64,000 bases of DNA from Trichaptum fuscoviolaceum (taxonomy: Eukaryota; Basidiomycota; Agaricomycetes; Hymenochaetales; Trichaptaceae). The notes below the pieces were generated by a model. The model worked only from the letters and a program-made list of their open reading frames with translations, was not told the DNA's origin and searched no databases. How positions within the stretch are numbered: the first letter of the stretch is position 1; the number at the start of each line of letters is the position of its first letter. A program made the translations under genes and the position numbers. Of the stretch, positions 11,386 through 24,357 are shown in pieces. The stretch spans positions 1,031,961-1,095,960 of the forward strand of contig CAJSYZ010000001.1 of the NCBI GenBank assembly GCA_910574455.1, given 5' to 3'.

Positions 11386-12694
11386 TTACCGTTTGCCCTT
11401 CACGAGCTCGGCTACGGTGACGTTGTTCCATTTCTTCGATCTATCCTTCTTCGTCCCTCTGGTCTTCGCCCACGCTTCGAATGTTTGCATGCCGGGGTAG
11501 AGTGCACGGCACTGCGCGATCAAGCCGTCGAACTTCTCGGATTCCGGCAGGTCAGCTTGAGTTCGCGAGATGTAGACCCGTTCGATGTCAGAGATTCTGC
11601 AAGGTTGCAGATTGGATTAGACTACGTAATAGAGGGAAGGAGATGATGGTTCGTACAGATCTTTGGTGTGTTTGTTGATCGCAAGAAGAGATTTGCCGAC
11701 GAAGGTGGGCACTGCGTTCAGAGGCTTGCCTGCCCCACGCGCATAGGCGTCCGCCATTTCCTGGGTAGTGAGAGCGTCGCCTATGACTACTATCGCTCGT
11801 GAAGCATTGGCTTCCGAGTCCTGAGTTAAATAATGTTAGACACTAGAAGAGTCCAACCAGTGGCGGCATACCTGGAAGACGGCGAATCCGACATGTCCGA
11901 TATCTTCCGCAGCCTGATAATGAGAACACATCAGCGTCGCTAGTTCAGATGAAACTACCCAGTACGAACGTACAATTAGTTGCAGTTTCGTATCCTTTTT
12001 CAGACCAACTTTCAAGACCGTTGTCGTGATGCTTCCGATCGCACCATCAAAGTTCTCCATAAAGAACGCCGGGCGGACGAACGTCCATCGGAGACCCTCG
12101 AGCGACTTGATGTGTCGTTCTATGGCAGCCTTCGCTGCGCGGTCCTGCAGAAGGTGCTCATCATAGCCTTCGCCGCCACGCTCGACAGAGGAGAACACGA
12201 AGTGCGAGACCGCGTATTCTTTTGCGAGATCAGCAACGAGCTAGACGCGCTTTCAGTGGCATTTCAAATTGAAACGCGATGCAATCTGGCTGACGCACCT
12301 TGCCTTGTTTCTCCTCGCCCGACGCGTCTGCACCCAAGCCGGGGAACGCGAGCACCACAAACACACCCCAAATACCATTCACGCCCTCCTCATTCTCGCT
12401 TTTCGCACCCTTCCCGTCCTCGAACACTTTCCGGACCGTGTCGGGCTTGTCGAGGTCCGCCTGCACGACCTTGATGCGGTCAGAGTCCCTTGACGCGCTG
12501 ACGAGCGGCTTTGCGGATGGCGATGCGGTGTTGCGAGTGAGGGCGAGGATGTGGACGTCGGTTGAAGAGGAAAGCGCTGAGTCGATGAAGGCGCGTCCCT
12601 GTTTGCCGGTGGCGCCGACGACCAGAATCGTACGCGTCTTGCTCGCTGCCGGCGCTGGCGTCGTTGTCGGCGCTGCTGGTGATTCCTCAGCCAT
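11386..12694 (-). CDS. NmrA-like NAD(P)-binding protein
   Basis: This is a Rossmann-fold protein of the NmrA/HSCARG group, atypical SDRs that bind NAD(P) and often act as redox sensors or regulators rather than enzymes. After an Ala/Pro/Thr-rich N-terminus comes the dinucleotide motif VVGATGKQGRAF, then VQADLDKPDTVRKVF. Later exons give HFVFSSVERGG (YxxxK-type Tyr absent, as usual in NmrA), LRWTFVRPAFFMENF, EDIGHVGFAVF and a C-terminal domain ending VAELVKGKR. The stop is at 11386-11388. Several introns of 50-60 bp separate the exons. The length of roughly 330 residues is typical, and no lesion was seen. Confidence 0.88.
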
Positions 12695-13847
12695 GACTTT
12701 TGATTGAGAATTTAGAGACTGTGATACGGTGTGGCAAGAAAGAAAGGCAGGAAAAGAGGAATATTTGCGTGTGAGCGCAAAAGCGCCGTGCTATGGAAGC
12801 GCTTCTTAGTATCAATGCTATTATCAGCCGTCCCTATGACCTACTGGGTAAGAAGTTCAGCTTCAAGTTACTTCTCGTGTTCGTGATTGGAGTGAAACAT
12901 AATCATGCATCAGCTTCGAATTCGCAAGCATCAGTCTTCCAAAGTTCTTTGATCGATCACTCAAGATTTACATACAATTATGTACTAGTACATAAATGAT
13001 ACTAGTACATTCACACCTACGCACCCGGCCCAATACACCTCTTATGTCGATTTATTCTCGAGCTGCGCATGGTCTCGGTGTGGGGAGACTTATTATATCC
13101 CCAGTCATTGTGCCTCGAACTTCCGCCGGGAACTTTTCCGCAGCGGCCACTGGCATGCCATCCGAGTCGTCTTCGGATCCAATTCAACAACAACTCAAAG
13201 TATTCTCATGCTTGACCATCATGTTGTTCGCGCACACTGGCAAAACGACATCTCTGGTGGATTCCAACATTCAAATGTCATAGCATCGCCGTCGCTTCGC
13301 GCACAATCAACGCTCGATGTTATGAAACGGAGCGAGCATCTCGGAGCTGTCGTCGGAGCCGCTCAACTCTGAAATTGCAACGGATATTGCGCTTCGGAGA
13401 TATAAAAGAGGGAGTTTGTACTGCCAGTGCTATCAATCTCGCGTGTTGCTATCAGCCTGCGCCCATCCCTGCAGGGCTGCTCGATCGGGTGATACCAGTA
13501 GCTCCAGCAAATTGGATATCAGCGTGTCCTTTGACACACCCTTTCAACGCCTTTCCTCAGAGATCATCCCCATATAAAAAGCCTAAAAATAATGCGCACT
13601 CGGTCCGCTCGTACGTTTTTTCTTTCCCTCGCTAACTTGCCGGCCATACTGCATTCGAAAGCCAAGGTTTATATATTACTCAGTCAGCCAGCCAGCGAAA
13701 CGGGACCGTGCGGGGCCCTCTGGCTTTCTTTCCACACACTTCGTCTAGCCCGAGTCTGCCCTTCGTCTCTTAACCGCCACTCACCACCAGCAAATGCTAG
13801 CGCAGTGCCAGTGCAAGTGAAGAGCTCCAAGTGCACGAGCGAGCAGC
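12695..13847. promoter_or_regulatory. Upstream region of the NmrA-like and DUF6533 genes
   Basis: No gene. TATA-like motifs occur at about 13396 (GATATAAAAGAGGG) and 13572 (CATATAAAAAGCC), pointing toward the DUF6533 gene. The last 200 bp are pyrimidine-rich, as in fungal 5' leaders. Confidence 0.45.
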
Positions 13848-16213
13848 ATGGCGACGCCGCAGATCCCCATCGAGTCTCTGTATGGGCTTATTCGCGACGC
13901 ACACACGGTCGACCGCAGCGGAGGTGATTCAAGTTGGACTTTCTTGAGAATTTTCGGGCGGAGGTGCTCAAGGGTGTGTTTTGTCTACAGTGGCAGCCGC
14001 AGCGGCGTTGGTTTATGATATAGTCATTTGCTTGGACCAAGAAGTGAGTCCCCCAGAACCGTCATTGCTAGGACATGACTAAGTGGACTGTTGGAGTGTA
14101 GATTGAGTATATCTGGAAGTACGTTATACTGTACTTCTGTGCTGCTTGCCGTCTTACATGTCTTGTGGCGGCAGGTCATCATGGACCCCTCCGAAATTCC
14201 TCTACCTATTCTCGCGATACTTCGCACTAATTGTCCAAATGTGAGTGCTATTATGAAAATGTTGTACACTCAGATAGGAAGCTAATTTTCGATGATAGAG
14301 TGAACATGCATGGTGATCATGGCTCATCTTGCTCAAATGAAATCGATGCTAAAGTCAATTCTAGAATCGACGGACTATGATGTCACAGACGCTGTGAGTA
14401 TATTGCTACCCAAGTCTCCTAAAAATGGCACTGAACTTGCAAGTAGTAGTAGGATAGCTCCCAATTTCTCCAGAAGCTCGAACTCATGATCTCTTCCGCA
14501 GCTGTCATAGTTGGACAATATTCGAAGGAGTGTGAGTGTTTGCATTTTTCCTACCCTTCTCCCAGCATGTAAACCCTCCCCCATTCATTTCGTTCGTTCG
14601 TTCGCACCCGCAGACCCAAAAAGCTGATCAACCGACCTTCTCGGGCTTCACATCTGTCTTTGATGTTTCAGCGCAGGCCAGCTCATCGTGATGGGTGTGG
14701 AGATCTCCCTGATGCTGCGTCTATACGCCTTATACAGAAGAGATATCCGAAGTGAGTGTTTTCCCGTCAGATCCTAAGGCGCCGCACGGTGTCTCTGGAA
14801 GCTTCACTGGAAACTTACTACCGCTATCCGTATCTTCCACTCTAATCTTAGTGTTAATCCTATTGGTGTGCCTTTATATCGGTATGTTTATCGCATTTTC
14901 TTTGTAATGTAAACGAAACTAATTGTGTCTCCTAGCTGAAGTGACTGTATGTATCAATCTATATCGACACGAAATCTGCATCTCATCGCAGGTATCCCCC
15001 AGGCAAACTCGACCATCCTTGGACTCGCCCTCCTTCGCTTGGTATCCGTCGCACCTCTTCGTGGTATCTTCCCACCGGGCTTTCCGTTATCCGGATGTTT
15101 CCCGACTTTCGTACCTAGCTATTTTTACTCTTACTGGTGCGTGCATCCTTCAAGCATCTGTCTGTGCGGAGATTTCCCCGGGAATGAGCTAACGTAACCG
15201 GTTCCAGGATTCCAACGTTGATTTTCGAAAGTAAGCCTGAATGCTGGCCGAAGTTTGAACAGATCCTGATTCAAACTACTGCTCCCTTGCGTTTTTTTGA
15301 TACTATGAACTCATCTTTCAGGTATCCTGTTCGTGCTCATGGCCATCAACTTTGTGCAGCACGCACGAGTTCACAAGAGCCCGGTACCTCTCCTCATACA
15401 GTTTTTCCGTGATGGAACAGTGTTCTATGCAGTGTAAGTAGTGCTCCTGCCACCCCCCCTCCTCTGGCACGCTACGGCAAGGGGATTAGTTTGCTGATAC
15501 AGTTTTCATTGATGAATAGCATCTTCGCCACATTACTCATACAAGTGCTACTCTATGAACTTGTTAACTCTGCATTAGCACAGGTCGCTATCGCGTACGT
15601 CATCGAATTTCTCCATTTGCGAAACTTAAATGACGCTCACCCTTCTTTGATCATCACCGTTAGTTGGGAACTTACCGTATTCTCTGTAGCCGGCTCGCGG
15701 CTGATCCTCAACCTGCGCGCGTCGGCCGTGCAAGGGTCGAGTCCGGGAATGGGCCTCGAGACGCTGGAGATGATAAAGTTCGACAAGAACCCCCAGTCGC
15801 CGTCGGTGCAGCTGGACTCCTTCTCCTCCGGCGCGCCGGGGCCAGGCGGCCTGAGGTTCAACCTGCCGTCCGGATCGGACCTCGCGTCGGGCTCGAACTC
15901 GCGGGGCGGGAGCGCGACAAGCAGCTCGGGCTACGGCACGTCGAGCGAGGGCCACGGCGAGAAGGGGCGGTATGTGCTGGACATGGGGAGTGTGGGGAGT
16001 GTGGGCAGCGATGGGACGTACGTGGGGCGGGAAAAGGGGGTGTTGGTACCGGTGCCGGAGAACGGAGCGGAAGTGACGTTCGTAAAAGACGGAGAAGCGC
16101 AGGCGAGAAGAGAGGAGAGAAGGAACGGTGATGTTGAGGCGGCGAGACCAAGTAAGACAGGCGTTGCTGACCCGGACGATTGGATGGCAGAATGGGGGAA
16201 GTTGATGTTATAG
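13848..16213 (+). CDS. DUF6533-domain multi-pass membrane protein
   Basis: This belongs to a large basidiomycete family of seven-helix-like membrane proteins of unknown function. Exon 1 (13848-13923) joins across an intron ending at 13990 to the DUF6533 signature: VAAAALVYDIVICLDQE, then IEYIWK, then SSWTPPKFLYLFSRYFALIV. Later exons encode further membrane segments (GQLIVMGVEISLMLRLYALY, VLILLVCLYIAEVT, IFATLLIQVLLYELVNSALA). The last exon has a cytosolic Gly/Ser-rich tail of about 150 residues ending in DDWMAEWGKLML. About ten small exons are needed, and I placed only the clearest boundaries. No lesion is evident. Confidence 0.82.
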
Positions 16214-16504
16214 CGTCGTTAATGGTGCTTCTTGCCCTTTCTTTGTGGAATGTTTTGCTTCTCGTTAATCCTTCTTACTCCGGATTCCTAGATCATTCTC
16301 CGTTTTGTCGTCGCTTGCTTTCTATTTGTACTATAGTGTACACTCGCTATCGCGCTCTCGTTGTAATACATACATAAAGATACACAGGATGTTCTTTGCT
16401 TACATGACATTTAGGGAATTCTGGCAGTACCAAGATAACAGAATTACAATAAAGGTACAGTGGGGCAGGTGCAAGGATCTTTGTGAGTGTCAGAGGCGGG
16501 TGAA
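16214..16504. other. Gap between convergent genes
   Basis: 3' flanks of the DUF6533 gene and its convergent neighbour; nothing else seen. Confidence 0.5.
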
Positions 16505-17346
16505 TCAACAAGTGGGTAACAGAGGAGGCACGTCCATCTGGGACATTTCTTCCGTGAACTCGCCCATCTCGCTAAGCGTCTCAATGAACAGGTCATCGAA
16601 AGACTGTTGCAAGCCCAGTCGCTCGAGCGCCTGTTCCAGGTCGTCGGCGCCTTCAACATGGAGGCCTTTCTCCAGCCATTCCTCGAGGCGCGCTGACCCC
16701 CCTGCAAGGATACTCCGCAAGCGCGTGCGGTCCGTCTGACTGACAGGCGGTGCGCCTACGAGGGAGAAGTCTGCGTCCAAGGTCGTGTTGGATTTCGAGA
16801 GGGGGATTTGTACCTCGACGTCGACGCCCTCCCGCGCGTCCGGGTCCCAGGCCTGGGCGCGCAGCACGGCACACCACCCGCTGTCGAGCTCGGTGAGGAG
16901 CGCGAGGAGGTGCGGGAGCGCGGGTGCGGTGGGCGCGTAGCCCGCGATCGACGTGAGGACCTCGCCGGTCAGGCGGAGGAGGAAGGCCGTGCGCAGGGCG
17001 GCCTGGGACGGGGCCGTGGGCGGGATTTGCAGGATGAGCGCGAGGAGGGTGTGTGCGGCGTAGAGGTAGTCGTCCAGCGTCGGAAGTGTCGAGGTGGGAT
17101 GCGACCTTGGGGATGTGCCGTGTGTTAATACTAATATGCCCTGTGCGTACTACGAGAAACAACTCACCGTTTCTTGAAATTACGGGTGATGTCGAGGAAC
17201 TTGTCTTCGATGTAGTCTATGAGCTTGCGTTCTTGCTTAGAGGTCAACGCTTGGGTTCTAATATGATTTGATTCGGAATGGCCGTTTCTGTTGTCACCGT
17301 TCTCATTAATACCAAGTACTTGAGTCGATGCCTTCGGAGAGTGCAT
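16505..17346 (-). CDS. Hypothetical helical protein
   Basis: Exon 1 is 17168-17346 and exon 2 is 16505-17105, together 260 codons with the stop. I do not recognise the family. The product is rich in Leu and Ala and probably all-helical: a basic LIDYIEDKFLDITRNFKKR helix, then LPTLDDYLYAAHTLLALILQ and a C-terminal acidic end (DDLEQALERLGLQQSFDDLF, then EMGEFTEEM). High GC in the second exon and a clean open frame support a real gene. The open frame continues upstream of the ATG through a hydrophobic stretch, but no ATG exists there. The start at 17346 is therefore the only AUG option in this exon; an upstream exon cannot be excluded. Confidence 0.6.
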
Positions 17347-18699
17347 TTGGTTCAAATGAAGATACACACAGGACACTAGTAGTAGTGCCAGTGCCGGTGA
17401 CACACAACTGAACTTCCAAGTTGAACCAAATACTCTTCCGAGTCGGCTCCGGATTCCCACGATCTATTTATTTCCTCTCCGAACCATCATATAGAACAGG
17501 AGGATCTACGGTCATGGTAGCATTCATCAAAGTAAGCATACCATAAATTCTAATGCATGGAATAGATATAGCATCGGAAGAGATACGAATTAGGCATCGT
17601 CAAACTTTCGCGTACAACATCAAGGACTCGGATCTGGGGCTTCGGAATGAACCTAAAAACGATGCTATTCAATATCCAACGGCCACCGAGCGCCGACTAT
17701 TCACTGTAAACTCTGGTGCAGAGCAGACGGATTGCCTGAGTAGCCTTGATGACTTGACGCCTTGGTGCGCTGGTACGGGGTTCAGCGGGAAGCGAGAATG
17801 TCGTTGAGGAAGCCGGGATGCCTCCGAATAGCATAGATTAGCTTAGAAACAACATAGTCAATCGTATCGGTGAGCTGGGAGCAAACTTAAAGAAGTGAAG
17901 TGGAACCGAGCAACATAGTAGTGAATGTCGTCAATACGCCAAGGATTTTTCTCCTCTATATTGAAACTCAGCAGCTGTCAACATAAAATGCTGGACTTCT
18001 TTTCCTTTTTCCCCTCTTCTCCTACCTTCATGCACATTACACGCTTTCGTGCAATAAGGCGCGCAACAAAAGAACAGTCGATATAATGGAAGAACTCAAG
18101 GAGGTTTTGGTCGGCAGAGGCTATTGGTGACGGCGATGACATAGCTTGATTGGACTTGAAGGACAGAAGAGCAGAATAAGAGGCGAGTAAGCCTGCAAGA
18201 AGGAAAACATAGCCGCTGATGATAAGGATTGGCAGGAAAGAGAGATTCTGTTGATGTGCTGGTGATGGTATTTAGCGAGGAGAGGGCCAAGACCAGGGCC
18301 GGACTGGCGGCAAGGTCCGGCGGAACTGAATGCTGGACTCTGCTGATTTCCCCAAGGTTGTTTCCCATCCCTTCTCGCCCTTTCCAGTCATCGTTGACAG
18401 TGTCATTCCATGGACAACGTCAACGTCGACGACAGCATCCTCTAGCTCACTGCTCACGCCCGACGGACGTGTTGCCCAGCACTGCGCTGCGCAGCGAACA
18501 GGGGCCAGAATTGGTTGTGGCTTGGTTATCTCTCCACCGGGACGTCATTTGCGGTCGAGACAAAGTTCGCTGGGATAATAACCATCTTACTGAGACCGGA
18601 GCATAAATTGCAGTGAGAGACATTCACTAACTTGGACGCTTATCAACTGACTTCTGACTCACTTGTTGTATTTGTAGCCAGTCAACACCTGACAGCGCG
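17347..18699. promoter_or_regulatory. Upstream region of the protein kinase gene
   Basis: 1.35 kb without a supported gene. Scattered short frames on both strands lack any motif. It presumably contains the kinase promoter and leader. Confidence 0.4.
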
Positions 18700-21600
18700 A
18701 TGGCTCCCTCGGCCTCTCACCTCCAATACCTGCCTTCATCCTCGAACGCAACTCTCTCTCCCCTCCACCATCAAGCAGACCACCATCACGAGCCCGACAT
18801 GCTCGCCTGGTCGCGTCTGCCGACGCCTATCCCACACGATCGCCTCTCGCCACCCCATTCTGGTTCCAGTTCTCCGAGACTCACAATCTCCACCTCCCCT
18901 TCCACCGGTGCAACGTCCGCGAACGGCTCGTACGCGCTGCCCTCGCCGCTGCCTTCGCCACTCGAGGCGTCGGGCTCCGATAAGCAAAGCGCGCCTGCGA
19001 GCGGAAGCAAAACGGCGGCTTTCTTCGCTTCGCCTTTCAAGTCGGCCGGGCCTACCCCCGCTCCTCCTCCACCTCCCCTACGGCCTCTTCCAACTCGGTC
19101 GACGTCGCTCAACATCACCGTCGAAGCATCTACTCCGCAGCCCCAGCTTGTGGAACCGGAACCAACCCCAACCGCATCGCGGTCCGCCACAGCCGACTTC
19201 TTCTCTTCTAACGGGTCCACATCTGCCTGGCGTCCGACACCTCCACCGTCGATGAAGTCGAGTACATCCAGTGGGGGCAGTTCATCTTCGAGAGAGCCGT
19301 CTCCGCCACGCTTGCCACCTATATCGCGTTTCTTTCCGTCTCGGTACACGAGTGAAGCCAACCGTATCTCAGACGACGAAGATCTAGACTACGGGCACAC
19401 TGGTGGTTATGGAGCTGGGCAGTTGGAAGAGAATGAGAGGAAATTTGATAGAGATCACACGAAAAACGGTAAGAAGAAACTCGTCCCGACGAGCGGAGAC
19501 TGGGAAACAAGCTTCAAACGCGCATTTTTGTCTCTCGCAAAGAAAGTCGATCCACTGCACACACATTCTCATGCTACAACGTCTCCGACACGAGAACGAG
19601 AACGCACGATCTCGCCACCGCCGTCGCTGCGACGAGACGCGAGCGAGGCCGTCAGTTCCGACACAGTCGTTGAATCCCCACATATTCCATCATATCCGAT
19701 CGCGTCGGGCAATGAGCACGCGCACGAAATAGAACAAATTCCGCATCCTATGGCAACTTCCCCGACCACCTTACATCCCTATCCTTCTCCCATTCTTGAT
19801 CAGGAGAGTCATCAATACGATGCACAGGCGCAGTATCCGAGTCCCCCGCATCTCCACGTTAGCCGCGCAAGTCACGCGCACACGTCGACGCACGTTCCTT
19901 CATACGCTTTTCCCAGTTCGCATTCACATCCGCTCTCACCTTTGCACCAACCCCATTTGCATGGATCACATGCGCATCATGCTCATCCGATCCGGCGAGA
20001 AACCCAGCATCAGGATATTGCGCCTTTGTCCCTTCCGATACCTTCAAAAACTGTTAGCACGAATCGATCACCAACAAGCGATGATGAAGTCGCTGATTCG
20101 GCGGAAGCGGACGAGAAGACAGGGCCGTACCATTCCGGTTCGATTCTGTCTGCCGAGTCTGGAGATGAAGGGGAGAAAGAGAGGCAGGATGGAAGCGGAA
20201 GGGCATCGAAAGTGAAGTTAGAGCTCATTCGTCCTCTTGGGGAGGGCGCGTTCAGTAGTGTGTGGCTAGCAAAAGACACGACAGGCGAACTTGCTCGCTC
20301 TCATTCTCGGTCGCTTTCGCGGTCGCGGTCACGCAAGCATGCACGAAATGATTCCTCCGCATCCAATGCATCCTCGGAACTCGGGAGTTTGGTTGCGCCA
20401 GAAATTCTGGCATCGACGCGTGTCGGGGCGCAGCGTGGAACTATTGGGTTAGGAGCAGGCTTCAGGCGAAAGAGCGAGAGTCGGGCGAAGAGAAGGAGTG
20501 ATTCAAAGCAGATGCACGGGATTAGGCCGACGGCGAGCGTAGGGCTGGGATCAACGGGTGTCGGGTACGTTACCAATCACCATGACGCGGATGCGGAGGA
20601 GTTGAGCGTGAACAACGTTGGGGATCGAAGTGAGCGTAGTGCCGACCATAGTGTGCTTTTAGATGAGCTCGACGGCGAGGGCGCGAGTGTTGCTGCTGCG
20701 GGTGGTGCGAGGTCTGGTGGCGTAGAAATGTTTTCGCCGATCGATGAAACGAAGGAAAGGAGCACGAGTGGTGTGCGTGCAGACGAGCAGGATAAGGGTA
20801 CTGTGGTCGCGGTGAAGATGATGAATCGAGCACTTTGCGATGCAAATGACAGGACGAGGATCAGTTTCGTGCGTGAGGTGGAGGTGCTTCGGGTACGTCT
20901 ATATTCACCTTCTGTATACATTATGATGTTAACAACACACACAGCACATCTCACACCCGTCCATCGTCTCGTACCTGCATTCATTCACCACCCATACTCA
21001 CCATGCGCTTGTTCTCGAATACGTTGGCGGGGGCGAACTCTTTACTCTCGTCAACTCAGACTCGGAGTATACACGCGTGACCGAGCCCGCAATCCGGCGT
21101 ATGTGGGGTGAGCTTGCTCGGGCAGTCGGTTGGATGCACGGCGTCGGACTTGTCCATCGCGACATTAAACTCGAGAGTGCGTATCACATTGTTTTTTATA
21201 TTGATTTGCGGGTCCTAATGATTAACATTTTTGCATTGATCGATTCTAATTATATTAAATTGATGACGTCAGATATTCTGCTTACGTCAAATATATTTGC
21301 TTCCGCCGGACCCGTGGTTTTGCCTCCGCTGCACTCCCCTTTGGTCAAGCTTACGGACTTCGGCCTTAGTCGATTCATTGATCCTGCGTCGCCGATGCTC
21401 TCGACACGTTGTGGTTCCGAAGCATATGCTGCTCCAGAGCTCGTCTTGAGGCGTCCATTTGGACCGCAGGGGGCGAATGAAGGGTACTACGATGGGCGAG
21501 AGACGGACGCGTGGGCATGTGGGGTTGTTTTATACGCTCTTGCGACTCGACAATTACCGTTTGATAATCCCCCGCCGTGGTACCCTTCGTCGAACGCTCC

Positions 21601-22264
21601 CTCACGCGCTGGGAGTCTAAAATCGCAGAACGGGCGCAACGCGAGAGACGGACCAGTGCCGGGAGTGGGCGGGGATAGTTTGAAGGAAGCGATGGCGCAA
21701 AGTAAGGCGAGGAGAGAGATGCTGATGCGTATCGCGCAGTGCGAGTACTGGTGGCCGGACGAGGCAGAGTCGGAAGGGTACTGTGTCAACTCCTCAGCGT
21801 CTTCCGTATACTCGGCTTCCTCGGAAAATGGGCACGATTTGGGCGACCATCAGGATCGCGAGCGAGTCGGTGAGGGGGAGCTGCTTGAACCGACTCCGAC
21901 TACGCGCCTTGCGAGCCCGGACCTGAAACGTGTGGTGGGACGACTGCTGGTGAGAGATTCGAGGAAGCGTGCGCGGATGCTTGAGCTGTGGGACGAGCCG
22001 TGGTTGCAGGGGGAGGGTGCGCCCGCCCCGCCCCTCGTTGCGCTGAGAGCGAGCCGCTCGTCGAGGTCGCTGAGGTCTGCAGCTGGTGGTCCGGCGCCTA
22101 TCGCTGCGTCTCCATCAGCGGAATCAGATGGGCTTGCGACTGCGATGAGCGATGAGGCGTTCGAAGAGGAGGAGGAATTCGAGGACGCGATGGAGGATGA
22201 CGGAATGTTACTCGATGAAGAGCATATCGATAGCGTTGCGACTCAGGAATTCGCCCCGGCCTGA
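18700..22264 (+). CDS. Serine/threonine protein kinase, CAMK-like, long disordered N-terminus
   Basis: Exons 18700-20892, 20945-21176 and 21273-22264 give 1138 residues. The first 500 residues are Ser/Pro/His-rich and disordered. The kinase domain starts near residue 507 with the Gly-loop LGEGAFSSVWLAKD. A low-complexity insert of about 180 residues then precedes the catalytic lysine strand VVAVKMMNR. Next come HISHPSIVSYLHSF, LVLEYVGGGELF, HRDIKLENILL (split by intron 2) and DFGLSRF, followed by the activation segment CGSEAYAAPEL and TDAWACGVVLYALATRQLPF. All catalytic residues are present, so it should be active. The GSEAYAAPEL style suggests the CAMK/CAMKL group. An acidic tail follows. 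A decayed copy lies at 63.1-63.9 kb. Confidence 0.9.
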
Positions 22265-22963
22265 TATATCCACTGTTTGCTCAACCTTTCCATTTCTCGG
22301 ACGAAGAGGCGCCGAATCAACTAGCATCTGCCTTTGCGACTACGGTGAACCTTCCCCCCCCCCCCTTCGAAAAACATTATAGGCTATCTATCCCATATTT
22401 ATTCGCCTCTTACTGCATGTACGACGACGAATACGTGTGTGTGTTATTAGCTGCCCCTTCCCCCCATGTGTCAATGTCCCTGTGTTCTAAGCGCTCGTGT
22501 TTCAATATCGTTTCATCTGGTATTTTTTTTTCTTGCTCCTCTATACTTTTGAGTTATTTTTTTTTCTTTGCGCTTCTCTGTTCTCTTAAGGTCCTTCATT
22601 CTCTTTTATTTTTTTTCTCAATACAATTCAGTTCTCTTCAATCCCAATTCAATGCAATACTACATCACACTTTATATACTTACATGACCCCTACATTCGT
22701 ATTCCTTCATTATCCATCATCTTGAGTCCGAGTCAGACTAATGTCTCCCTTCGTTTTGTTCCGTTTCAATTGTTTGCAATATGGTATATTAGACGTGCAA
22801 TGACATAGCGACTTTTCCTTGCAATTGAAGGCCTGATTGATGCGTTTGTTGAAAGCGTATCGAGAATATCAATTCACCAGATTCTGGATGTGAATTAAGA
22901 TCGATCATCGCCATAGATTGGGGCTTGAGAGTGTCTACTCTAGAATCAGCAGAATTCCTTGCT
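22265..22963. other. T-rich 3' flank of the kinase gene
   Basis: Contains a C9-10 run near 22356 and several T-runs (22520-22620); no gene. It ends at the putative target duplication of the large element. Confidence 0.5.
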
Positions 22964-22972
22964 ATTAGTAAT
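22964..22972. repeat. Putative left 9-bp target-site duplication
   Basis: ATTAGTAAT lies directly outside the left arm and is repeated at 53397-53405 directly outside the right arm. The word is nearly palindromic (8 of 9), so part of the match could be terminal inverted repeat instead. Confidence 0.5.
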
Positions 22973-24005
22973 CGAAAATAGGAGTCTGCCCTGAACATAT
23001 TGAGGTCACCCGTTCGGGATTGAGGTCAACCTTTTAAAGTAATCGAAGTCAACCCAAGGAAGTAATCGAAGTCAACCTTCTTATTTAGTAGGAAGTAATT
23101 GATATCAACCTAAAATAGTATTCCAAGTCAACCTCTTTTTAAATATGCGTCAACCTTTTTCAAAATAGAAGTCAACCATTTTCGAATTAGATATCAGCCA
23201 GTTTAAAAATAGAGGTCAGCCGTTTTCAAAATGGAAGTCAACATTTCGAAGTTTTCCATATCAACCCGCCAAAGTAAAGCAAATCAAACTGAAAGTATTT
23301 GAATCCAACCGATCCAAGTAATGTAACTCATCCTGTAAGTAATGGGAGCCAGCCCAACAGAGTATCACAAATCAGCCTGTCAAAAATACAAGTCACCCAG
23401 AAAGTATTCAATATCAACCCGTCTGAGTATTGCAAGGCCACCTGCAATAAATATAAGTCAGCCTGAAAGAATTCTAAAACAGCCTAAAAGAATTTGAAAC
23501 CAGCCGAAACATATATTGCAAGTCAGCATTCAAGATATGTAAGTCAGCCTGAAAGTATTTGAAGTCAACCTTGACGAGTAATGCAAACTACCCCGTCAGA
23601 AATACTGGTCAGCCCAAAAGTAATGTAAGTCAACCTTTGAGTATTTCAACACACCCAGAAAGTATTTGTTATCAACCTGACTAAGTAATAGTAGTCCGCC
23701 TACAAGAAATATAAGTCAACCCAAAAGTATTCGAAGTCAGCCTTGTAAAGTAAACCAAGTCAGCCTGCAAGAATTGCAAGTCACCCAGAAAGTATTCGGA
23801 ACCAGCCCAGGCAAGTAATGCAAGTCAACCTGCAAGTATGCGAAGTCACCCTGAAAGTATTCGGAACCAACCGAGGCAAGTAATGCAAGTCAACCTGCAA
23901 GAATTCGAAGTCAACCTTGACAGAACAACTAGGACAGAATATGCTATATCTCCTCAACCACTGATCCGTTTTCTACGAAACTATCACGATTCGAAAGCTC
24001 TCTGA
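22973..24005. repeat. Left arm: tandem GTCAACC-centred array
   Basis: About 35-40 degenerate copies of a 20-25-bp unit of the type AGTATTCGAAGTCAACCTG, all in one direction, fill 22990-23930. The array is followed by about 75 bp of unique sequence that is also found, inverted, at the inner edge of the right arm. No coding potential. Confidence 0.85.
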
Positions 24006-24357
24006 AAGTAGAATATTGTAACGGATACGCAAAACGGCGTTTGGAGAAAATTTCAATTGCGCGTGGATGAAGAGTTGTTGACCACGTATACTGTAATTAT
24101 TGCGAGGCAGACTTGCTGCGACTTCATGCAGCCTTATTCTCTCTGTCTGAAATGACACAAACAATGGTATCTGCATTCAACCAAGACATGTACAATCACT
24201 TACTCATATGATCGACTGCAACGTTTATAGGGACACATCCTAAGTCGAGTACTTTGGCACTGAGCATTTCTGTAAGAAGTGACATTGAGTCTTCTGCTTG
24301 CACAAGGAATTAACACAAATCTACTCCAACGCATTAATACATACCATGTATGGTATC

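Noticed and set aside
12269..12707. Plus-strand frames over the NmrA-like gene
   Set aside because: Shadows of the minus-strand coding exon.
17347..17460. Upstream extension of the hypothetical gene with a membrane segment
   Set aside because: The extension has no ATG; its first codon is GTG.
22973..24005. Centromeric or telomeric satellite
   Set aside because: The units are too degenerate, the array is only 1 kb, and a matching inverted array occurs 30 kb away with shared edges.
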